Shown here one piece after another: positions 1-4,722 of a stretch of 38,664 nt of DNA (position 1 is its first letter; every line of letters starts with the position of its first letter). The stretch is from a virus: positions 1-38,664 of the IMG/VR virus record IMGVR_UViG_3300006037_000015. One strand, given 5' to 3'. The position numbers were made by a program, and so were the translations under genes. Below the pieces are notes generated by a model that ran no database searches, was not told where the DNA came from, and saw nothing but the letters and a program-made list of their open reading frames with translations.

Positions 1-54
1 AACCCCCGTAAGCGGATAGACAATCCGCAGTAATAACCTCTATACGAACAGACC
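1..54 (-). tRNA. tRNA-Asp(GUC), 3' end cut by window edge
   Basis: The minus strand shows a 7-nt acceptor half (54-48), a D arm and an anticodon arm GCGGA-TTGTCTA-TCCGC with anticodon GTC. The T stem is just beginning when the window ends, so the T loop and CCA end cannot be seen. It is the most promoter-distal visible member of the tRNA array and a diverged second copy of the Asp tRNA at 233-307. Confidence 0.8.
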
Positions 55-60
55 TAAAAC

Positions 61-136
61 TGGTACCCTCACCTGGACTCGAACCAGGGACCTACGCCTT
101 ATCAAGGCGGTGCTCTACCAACTGAGCTATAAGGGT
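61..136 (-). tRNA. tRNA-Ile(GAU)
   Basis: A full cloverleaf can be drawn. Acceptor ACCCTTA pairs with TGAGGGT and is followed by discriminator A and an encoded CCA. The anticodon loop is TTGATAA (anticodon GAT) and the T loop is TTCGAGT. Only 3 nt separate it from the next tRNA, so it must be processed from a multi-tRNA transcript. Confidence 0.93.
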
Positions 137-139
137 ATT

Positions 140-223
140 TGGTGCGAGAGGCGGGATTCGAACCCGCAAGCCGTTAAGCGGCAGATTTTAAGTCTGCTGT
201 GTATACCGTTCCACCACTCTCGC
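140..223 (-). tRNA. tRNA-Leu(UAA)
   Basis: An 84-nt class II tRNA with a long variable arm. Acceptor GCGAGAG pairs perfectly with CTCTCGC, CCA is encoded, the anticodon loop is CTTAAAA (anticodon TAA) and the T loop is TTCGAAT. The UAA-Leu isoacceptor reads A/T-rich codons, which suits this AT-rich phage. Confidence 0.95.
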
Positions 224-232
224 AAACTAAAC

Positions 233-307
233 TGGCGCGACATGGGAGAATCGAACTCCCGTCTTCGGATAGACAATCCGAGATAATGACCATTATATGA
301 ATGCCGC
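233..307 (-). tRNA. tRNA-Asp(GUC)
   Basis: A 75-nt tRNA. Acceptor GCGGCAT pairs with ATGTCGC (one G-U), followed by discriminator G and encoded CCA. The anticodon loop is TTGTCTA (anticodon GTC). It has the same anticodon as the truncated tRNA at 1-54, but the acceptor and D arm sequences differ. Confidence 0.95.
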
Positions 308-414
308 TAAATCTATTCCCGGTCGGAACTGCACCGACGATATACTGTGAGCATCTACACAGCCTTGTTAATTCATAGTCCACAGGATTTGCATTAGGAC
401 ATTGACGAGAAATT
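308..414 (-). other. spacer in tRNA array with two hairpins, no tRNA recognised
   Basis: This 107-nt stretch between tRNA-Asp and tRNA-Glu has no T-loop consensus. On the minus strand it contains a CTGTG...CACAG hairpin directly followed by a GTCGG-TGCAGTT-CCGAC hairpin, a geometry loosely like an anticodon arm plus T arm. It could be a decayed tRNA, a processing spacer or a small RNA. A minus-strand reading frame crosses it, but its start lies inside tRNA-Glu and no ribosome binding site is visible. Confidence 0.4.
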
Positions 415-489
415 TGGTAACGCATAGCGGAGTCGAACCGCTCTACCCAGGATGAAAACCTGGTATCCTAACCGATAGATGAATGCGTC
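415..489 (-). tRNA. tRNA-Glu(UUC), copy 1
   Basis: Acceptor GACGCAT pairs with ATGCGTT (first pair G-U), followed by A and encoded CCA. Anticodon arm CCAGG-TTTTCAT-CCTGG gives anticodon TTC and the T loop is TTCGACT. It is one of two UUC-Glu tRNAs in the array; the other is at 895-969. Confidence 0.95.
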
Positions 490-661
490 ATTGTAGGGAT
501 AGGCTTCTCACCTAATGGACACATGATGTTACGACCAAGTGTTGAGTCGTCTACAGAGCTACTGTAAAATTTAATGTAAGGCTATGCGAGCTCATCTGCA
601 TACTTAGGCTTTTTGTCTTCTCCTGCCCGGGCAGTTACGACTGTAGCGTCACCTTAAAACT
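490..661 (-). other. 172-nt structured spacer in tRNA array
   Basis: No tRNA or convincing ORF is seen. The stretch contains a perfect 12-bp palindrome CTGCCCGGGCAG (about 629-640), a TATGC...GCATA hairpin and a TACAG...CTGTA hairpin. It is much longer than the 3-10 nt gaps elsewhere in the array, so it may hold a small RNA or a remnant of lost tRNAs. Function unknown. Confidence 0.4.
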
Positions 662-735
662 TGGAGCGGGATATCAGAATCGAACTGATGACGGAAGATT
701 GGAAATCTACAGTTTTACCATTAAACTAATCCCGC
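662..735 (-). tRNA. tRNA-Gly(UCC)
   Basis: Acceptor GCGGGAT pairs perfectly with ATCCCGC, followed by discriminator T and encoded CCA. The anticodon loop is TTTCCAA (anticodon TCC) and the T loop is TTCGATT. It complements the Gly(GCC) tRNA at 1208-1281. Confidence 0.94.
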
Positions 736-743
736 ATAACTCT

Positions 744-818
744 TGGTGGAGGCCGAGGGAATCGAACCCTTCTAGACAGCATACTTGCAAGGCAAACCCG
801 TAACCCATTACTGCCCCC
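744..818 (-). tRNA. degenerate tRNA, Ala(UGC) or Cys(GCA)
   Basis: The 3' half is clearly tRNA: T arm with loop TTCGATT, acceptor GGCCTCC, A, encoded CCA. The 5' acceptor GGGGGCA pairs with one mismatch. The D arm is short (GTAA-TGGG-TTAC) and the anticodon stem is poor: TTTGC-CTTGCAA-GTATG gives anticodon TGC with a T-T mismatch. Reading the loop one base later gives GCA, and the stretch before the T arm resembles tRNA-Cys. Identity is unresolved; it may be a decaying gene. Confidence 0.6.
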
Positions 819-820
819 AT

Positions 821-899
821 TACCATATTAAAGCACACTCACTTTAACGTGACGCCCCCTCCGAGGACGGTCGCTGATCAAATGCACTTTAATATGGTA
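821..899. repeat. 13-bp perfect inverted repeat between two tRNAs
   Basis: TACCATATTAAAG (821-833) is matched perfectly by its reverse complement at 887-899. The right arm overlaps the CCA end of tRNA-Glu copy 2 (895-897), and the left arm lies just outside the 5' end of the degenerate tRNA. The inter-tRNA spacer in the precursor RNA would therefore fold into a closed hairpin that includes the CCA of one tRNA. Confidence 0.75.
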
Positions 900-969
900 C
901 TGCTACGGGGAGTCGAACCCCGCTTACCAGGTTGAAAACCTAGTGTCCTAACCGATAGACGATAGCAGT
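895..969 (-). tRNA. tRNA-Glu(UUC), copy 2
   Basis: Acceptor ACTGCTA pairs perfectly with TAGCAGT, followed by A and encoded CCA. Anticodon arm CTAGG-TTTTCAA-CCTGG gives anticodon TTC and the T loop is TTCGACT. It is the first tRNA downstream of the tandem promoters and boxA. Confidence 0.95.
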
Positions 970-980
970 AAAAATATCAC

Positions 981-997
981 TAAATTGTTAAAGAACT
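981..997 (-). promoter_or_regulatory. boxA-like antitermination element
   Basis: The minus strand reads GTTCTTTAACAATTTA, nearly the boxA core of proteobacterial rRNA leaders (TGCTCTTTAACA in E. coli, TTCTTTAA forms in betaproteobacteria). It lies between the proximal promoter and the first tRNA, where boxA works in rrn operons. Known role of boxA: binding NusB/S10 to make RNA polymerase resistant to termination. That it does so here is inference. Confidence 0.65.
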
Positions 998-1034
998 TGT
1001 TGCAGCTAACTCTATCATTTGCTGCTAAGTGTTT

Positions 1035-1063
1035 ATTATACGACTATTACGTCATCTTGTCAA
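1035..1063 (-). promoter_or_regulatory. sigma70 promoter, proximal, for the tRNA array
   Basis: Perfect -35 TTGACA (1063-1058) and perfect -10 TATAAT (1040-1035) with a 17-bp spacer on the minus strand. Transcription would start near 1028 and run through boxA into tRNA-Glu. Confidence 0.92.
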
Positions 1064-1082
1064 CACTTTTTTAAATTTCTTT

Positions 1083-1195
1083 GTTGTATTTCTACAACAC
1101 TTACTTTTAACCTCTTACTGTATTGCTACAGTATGTGACTATTATATGGCATTTCTACCATCTTGTCAACAACTATTTTGTTGTATTTCTACAAC
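1083..1195. repeat. four small palindromes with core TATTTCTA around tRNA promoters
   Basis: GTTGTATTTCTACAAC occurs identically at 1083-1098 and 1180-1195. CTGTATTGCTACAG (1118-1131) has the same layout, and 1146-1161 (ATGGCATTTCTACCAT) has it with one arm mismatch. The two 16-mers lie 11-20 bp upstream of the two -35 boxes, a position suited to an activator or repressor. Operator function is inference. Confidence 0.6.
1141..1169 (-). promoter_or_regulatory. sigma70 promoter, distal, for the tRNA array
   Basis: A second perfect TTGACA (1169-1164), 17-bp spacer, TATAAT (1146-1141). The sequence shared with the 1035-1063 promoter (CTTGTCAACA, GACTATTA) suggests a tandem duplication. Confidence 0.92.
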
Positions 1196-1207
1196 ACTTT
1201 TAAAACT

Positions 1208-1281
1208 TGGTGCGGGGTAAGGGAATCGAACCCTTAACTAAACGTTGGCAACGTTTGATTATACCACTTAACTAACCACGC
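1208..1281 (-). tRNA. tRNA-Gly(GCC)
   Basis: Anticodon arm AAACG-TTGCCAA-CGTTT gives anticodon GCC. The T loop is TTCGATT and CCA is encoded. Acceptor GCGTGGT against ACCCCGC has one mismatch. It lies upstream of the two tandem promoters and just after a terminator, so its transcript would come from the promoter at 1416-1444 by readthrough. Confidence 0.92.
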
Positions 1282-1292
1282 ATACTACAAAA

Positions 1293-1322
1293 ACAAAAAC
1301 CCCGGAGTGTTTAGTTCCGGGG
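1293..1322 (-). terminator. Rho-independent terminator
   Basis: On the minus strand CCCCGGA pairs with TCCGGGG (arms 1316-1322 and 1300-1306), followed by TTTTTGTTTTTG. It would end transcripts from the promoter at 1416-1444, or from the oxygenase gene, before tRNA-Gly. Confidence 0.85.
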
Positions 1323-1409
1323 CTTAATCTTACAAGACATGTAGAATTAAACCACCGGAGTATCCTCCGCGGCGTTTCCTGTCGTACCTAATAAGTTTGT
1401 TTTTAGCAT
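1293..1409 (-). ncRNA. candidate phage small RNA (~115 nt)
   Basis: A consensus promoter (1416-1444) and a strong terminator (1300-1322) frame a stretch with no usable ORF. Three stem-loops are visible: CGGAG-GATA-CTCCG near 1356-1369, an imperfect TAAT/TACA stem near 1327-1349, and the terminator. It matches no RNA family I recognise. It could instead be an attenuating leader for tRNA-Gly(GCC) just downstream. Confidence 0.5.
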
Positions 1410-1415
1410 TATACT

Positions 1416-1444
1416 ATTATATATCCATTGAATGAAAAAGTCAA
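1416..1444 (-). promoter_or_regulatory. sigma70 promoter downstream of the oxygenase gene
   Basis: TTGACT (1444-1439), 17-bp spacer, TATAAT (1421-1416). It begins just after the stop codon of the upstream gene and would start RNA near 1409, supporting an independent small transcript. Confidence 0.85.
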
Positions 1445-1462
1445 CCGTTATGGCGAAATAAA

Positions 1463-2005
1463 TTAAGATTTTTCTAAAATCATTTTAAATGAGTCTCGAC
1501 ATTCCTCAAACGTTCCGCCTACCCCCCAGCTTGCAATGATTCTGGTATCAGTTGCATTGTATCGCTTTACATCATGTGCCACATCATTTCGTATCAACGC
1601 AGGGCGTGTTAATGCAAAGCGATACACTTCCTTTATTTCCCCACTGACACGGTAATGCCTCTCATCTGCTTTATACACTTTTTCAAGCTCTCCGGTAACC
1701 GGTTCATAGTAAATTGTCTGACTTGTTTCGTTGCAGTCTTGGATGGGAATATTAAACGCAGCAAGTCTATGCCCGTCAATATGTAAAGGAATGTATCCGT
1801 TTGGCGGAGTATGATAAATGTTTAACCAATTACCAAGAAACGGAAATTTGGCTCTAACAGCAGTTAGGTACTCGTCTGTGTCAGTATCAATCCGTACATA
1901 TCCTTTTTCAACAAACTCATGTTTTAATTTTGTCATAACTAAGTTATGAATGTATGGTACATCTAAAAAATCAGGTGTTTCATATACGTAGAAGTTATCA
2001 ATCAT
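1463..2005 (-). CDS. 2OG-Fe(II) oxygenase-like protein (Asp/Asn hydroxylase type)
   Basis: A 180-aa protein with the facial-triad pattern of 2-oxoglutarate/Fe(II) dioxygenases: HxD at H75/D77 in PLHIDGHR, a distal His near 144 in DVAHDV and an Arg near 155 (TRIIASW) placed to bind 2OG. The spacing resembles the aspartyl/asparaginyl beta-hydroxylase group, which many T4-like marine phages carry. The substrate is unknown. ATG is preceded by a late-type element and no Shine-Dalgarno. The gene is divergent from the methyltransferase at 2028. Confidence 0.7.
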   Translation of the reverse strand: MIDNFYVYETPDFLDVPYIHNLVMTKLKHEFVEKGYVRIDTDTDEYLTAVRAKFPFLGNWLNIYHTPPNGYIPLHIDGHRLAAFNIPIQDCNETSQTIYYEPVTGELEKVYKADERHYRVSGEIKEVYRFALTRPALIRNDVAHDVKRYNATDTRIIASWGVGGTFEECRDSFKMILEKS

Positions 2006-2010
2006 ACTAT

Positions 2011-2017
2011 TATTTAT
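2011..2017 (-). promoter_or_regulatory. late-type promoter element ATAAATA
   Basis: The minus strand reads CTCCGATAAATAATAG, sharing the 14-mer CTCCGATAAATAAT with the site at 3461-3467. The element ends 5 nt before the ATG at 2005, which lacks a Shine-Dalgarno. Confidence 0.6.
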
Positions 2018-2027
2018 CGGAGATTAA

Positions 2028-2828
2028 ATGGACTATTCCTGGCGCAATTTAAATAACATTAATCAACATGTTTTAAAACTAGGCATGCTGAGTCCACCAG
2101 AAGATGTGATTGCATCGTGGTTATTGTTTGGCAGCTTATCTAAAATTGATAAGTTTTTAGAACTTGGATCATATATTGGCGGAGGGCTCGGGATATTTAA
2201 CGAAGCACTGATTGAAACTGGCCATGATGGGGTAGAGTTTACAGGAGTTGATCACTTAGACTTTATTGGAGCAAAAACAACAGGTGCCTGGTACACTGAT
2301 CACTTTAACCGCTGCCTCGGTGCCGACGAGTTTGTTTCTCTTACTACGCTGACCACTGCCATTGATGCTGAATCGTGGATCAAAGAACGTACATTACGAC
2401 TGACTGACAATTCTATAAAGTTGCAGTGTGTTAAAGAAGAAGCACAATTGGATCGTAATGTGCAGTATGATGTTATCCATCATGACTATGGTGATGGCGT
2501 CGCTGATAATTTAGCAACTATTCGCAATTGTTTACCACTACTCAATGACGGTGGCGTTTACATAGTCGACGACTGGTGCACCGGTGCCCCGTTGCGCACT
2601 TGGGCAACTGTAATTGCTCAACAAGAAGGTCTATTATATCCAGTGATGTGGGGCAAAAATAAGGTATTTTTTGCAAAGTCTGCTGTACGAGCGCAAGAGC
2701 TTGTTAAGCTAATACAATCTAATCCAGAATGCAATCAGAGACTATTTAAACCAATGCCAGGTTCAGATTTCTTTGGGACAAATTACAGAACTATCAGAAT
2801 GCATTGGCAAGCTATGCAGTGGAGCTAA
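2028..2828 (+). CDS. class I SAM-dependent methyltransferase
   Basis: A 266-aa protein with the Rossmann methyltransferase pattern: motif I FLELGSYIGGGLG near residues 43-55, an acidic post-I segment (FTGVDHLDF), YDVIHHDYGDG around 145-155 and LNDGGVYIVDDW as the later strand. It resembles the Methyltransf_24 group; the substrate cannot be told. It is one of only three plus-strand genes, has a good GGAG ribosome site 5 nt before ATG, and its last 17 bases overlap the 3' end of the convergent gene at 2812-3456. Confidence 0.75.
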   Translation: MDYSWRNLNNINQHVLKLGMLSPPEDVIASWLLFGSLSKIDKFLELGSYIGGGLGIFNEALIETGHDGVEFTGVDHLDFIGAKTTGAWYTDHFNRCLGADEFVSLTTLTTAIDAESWIKERTLRLTDNSIKLQCVKEEAQLDRNVQYDVIHHDYGDGVADNLATIRNCLPLLNDGGVYIVDDWCTGAPLRTWATVIAQQEGLLYPVMWGKNKVFFAKSAVRAQELVKLIQSNPECNQRLFKPMPGSDFFGTNYRTIRMHWQAMQWS

Positions 2829-3456
2829 AATATTGTTTAACTTGCTGCCAGGTATTTTCAACTGAGCGTGTTTGTCTATTTAAAATTTGACAACTTACTG
2901 TTATTCTAAATCCAGCACCTTGTACGACATTATGCGGCAGTGCTGTCATTACTAATGCACTTGGCACAGCCGTTGATGTTTTAAAAACTGGCTCTGGACA
3001 TTGCGCCCAGGTACGCTTACCAGCTTGTAGTTCATCAATCCAAGGAAATCGATAATCTAATATATTGCTGCCGCCCAAGTAGCTTGGCTTCCAAGCTTCG
3101 TATCCTGTACCATCGTCTGCATACCAATGAATTTCGCCAGGGGTTTCTGCAAGTTCATAGAAACTTAGTCTAGTGTTGAGCTTCATTGCATCAACATGCA
3201 CATTTACATCTCTTGTTGACCCATTGAGTGCAAACGCACCGTATGCTCCGGCAGCAAGTCCCAATGGACCTAAAAAATCATCTACTAGCTCTTCTAACTC
3301 GGTCAACTGTGGCATTTGATAAAGACCAAGTTGTTTTTTTGTTGAATGTGTACTATGCAATTCTTCAACAAACTGCTGTTGTAATAATATTTTTACAGAC
3401 TGTGGCAGCGTCAGTGTCAATGGTATAAAATAATCTAGATTAGTGTTAACATGCAT
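2812..3456 (-). CDS. 2OG-Fe(II) oxygenase-like protein
   Basis: A 214-aa protein. HVD at 87-89 in VNVHVDAMKLNTR, followed far downstream by LPHNVV (His175) and GFRITVS (Arg184), fits the H-x-D...H...R layout of double-stranded beta-helix dioxygenases. It shares no obvious identity with the oxygenase at 1463-2005. It is in tandem with 3460-3921, and the two flank a late-type element. Substrate unknown; assignment rests on motif spacing only. Confidence 0.55.
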   Translation of the reverse strand: MHVNTNLDYFIPLTLTLPQSVKILLQQQFVEELHSTHSTKKQLGLYQMPQLTELEELVDDFLGPLGLAAGAYGAFALNGSTRDVNVHVDAMKLNTRLSFYELAETPGEIHWYADDGTGYEAWKPSYLGGSNILDYRFPWIDELQAGKRTWAQCPEPVFKTSTAVPSALVMTALPHNVVQGAGFRITVSCQILNRQTRSVENTWQQVKQYFSSTA

Positions 3457-3459
3457 CCA

Positions 3460-3921
3460 TTATTTATCGGAGTCTGCTACCAATTTACACGTGGCCATAA
3501 ATTCATCATAAGCTGCCTGTACCATTGGATGCTCTAACAGCTTGACCGCTTCTGCTTCCATGGCCTTTAAGCCTGCTTCGGTAACTTCTTGAGCACTAGG
3601 CAATTCGATGTAGTAGCGATCGTCCCCAAACGACTTTGCTAATGCACGCCATGCCTTCTTTTGTTTTTCAGTGACGGGCTTGTTATGTGGACGCATTTCA
3701 CTTGCTCGAATCATTGCAGAACTCATTGCATCTTCTGCAAATCTGCCAGCAGCAATCATTGGTGCCAAGGCTGGTTCAATATTGAAGCGACGAGTTTGTC
3801 CACCAGGATAGCTCATTACTAGATGATTACCTTTAGTGAAACCATCCAGCAAGTTGCTGTCGTATTCTGATACTGGAATATACTTTCTTCCAACCTTTTC
3901 GTAATAAATCTTCTTAGTCAT
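3460..3921 (-). CDS. conserved phage hypothetical protein
   Basis: 153 aa, starting MTKKIYYEKVGRKYIPVSEY. A TTG two codons upstream is possible, but the ATG at 3921 has GAG at a suitable distance. The protein is mostly helical in its C-terminal half, with the Lys/Arg-rich EKQKKAWRALAK, and has no signal peptide or membrane segment. It begins 12 nt after the stop of 3933-4514 in an apparent three-gene unit with 4514-4711. No function recognised. Confidence 0.7.
   Translation of the reverse strand: MTKKIYYEKVGRKYIPVSEYDSNLLDGFTKGNHLVMSYPGGQTRRFNIEPALAPMIAAGRFAEDAMSSAMIRASEMRPHNKPVTEKQKKAWRALAKSFGDDRYYIELPSAQEVTEAGLKAMEAEAVKLLEHPMVQAAYDEFMATCKLVADSDK
3461..3467 (-). promoter_or_regulatory. late-type promoter element ATAAATA
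   Basis: The element lies over the last codons and stop of 3460-3921 and ends 4 nt before the ATG at 3456. Its 14-nt context CTCCGATAAATAAT is identical to the site at 2011-2017. Confidence 0.55.
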
Positions 3922-3932
3922 TTGCAACTCAC

Positions 3933-4514
3933 TTAGATAATATAGTCGTCTTCATCTTCGTAAACAATATCACGTGCTTCTGCGTGTTCTTTACACAGTG
4001 TGGTTACCCAACCGCCACCAATGCGCTTACCTGGATTGCCGCATTCTTCGCATGTAACTCCTGACATACTTTCAGCCATGGTGACAAGGCCATTAATGTA
4101 GTCATCGCCGCCACTGTAATAAAATCGCAGTGTACCAAACTTCTCTTTGACCTGGTCTACGGTAACTTGTGGACACGCATCAGGGATAACACGATCGCTA
4201 CCGTTGATAAGTTCTTGCTTACGCTGCTCTTTATACTCGGGATTAAGTACGCCAGTCATCTCTGCTTCGAACATTTCAAAATTGCCTGCTTTACATTGTG
4301 CAATCATTTCGTTGTGCTTGGTAGCAGATTCAATTTGACGTTCGCGCCAATCAATGTGGTGTTGGATATTCCCGCATAGCTGATCGATGATATTGTACCA
4401 TCCGTTGCCTGTTGCAATTCCCCAGCACATACAAGTTTCTTGCATTGATGCATGACGGTTTACAAATAGTTTTGGATATGCTTCGCAAAGTTTTTCGTCT
4501 AATTTCTGATCCAT
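3933..4514 (-). CDS. phage protein with C-terminal CxxC motif
   Basis: 193 aa. The C-terminal half carries the block KEKFGTLRFYYSGGDDYI and the cysteine pair CEECGNPG with a later cysteine, consistent with a small zinc-binding element. I recognise this as a widespread phage hypothetical family without known function. Its ATG overlaps the stop of the upstream gene (TAATG), implying coupled translation. Confidence 0.75.
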   Translation of the reverse strand: MDQKLDEKLCEAYPKLFVNRHASMQETCMCWGIATGNGWYNIIDQLCGNIQHHIDWRERQIESATKHNEMIAQCKAGNFEMFEAEMTGVLNPEYKEQRKQELINGSDRVIPDACPQVTVDQVKEKFGTLRFYYSGGDDYINGLVTMAESMSGVTCEECGNPGKRIGGGWVTTLCKEHAEARDIVYEDEDDYII

Positions 4515-4711
4515 TATTCTTCTCCAAAATGTTTAATAATTAAATTGAGAGCTTCAATTGCTTTTATGTTTCCTGCAACATCTTCGAAGTGCAAATATTC
4601 ACCCTTCTCAAACTGTGCAAGTTCTTTCTTTAAATAACTGCGATAGTCTTTAAGATTTAGCACAGTGATACGATCTGCTGTTTCGCCATCTAGTTCAATT
4701 TTCTTTGACAT
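4514..4711 (-). CDS. small phage hypothetical protein
   Basis: 65 aa, charged, predicted mostly helical (KDYRSYLKKELAQFEKGEYLH). It heads the unit 4711 to 3460 and is coupled by TAATG to the CxxC-motif protein. GGAAG precedes the ATG. No family or function recognised. Confidence 0.7.
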   Translation of the reverse strand: MSKKIELDGETADRITVLNLKDYRSYLKKELAQFEKGEYLHFEDVAGNIKAIEALNLIIKHFGEE

Positions 4712-4722
4712 TGGTAACTTCC

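Noticed and set aside
174-425. 83-aa reading frame on the minus strand across the tRNA array
   Set aside because: It runs through tRNA-Asp and into tRNA-Leu, starts inside tRNA-Glu and has no ribosome binding site.
1029-1220. 63-aa hydrophobic reading frame on the plus strand
   Set aside because: It lies over the two tandem minus-strand promoters and their palindromes; low-complexity Phe/Leu/Thr composition reflects AT-rich promoter DNA.
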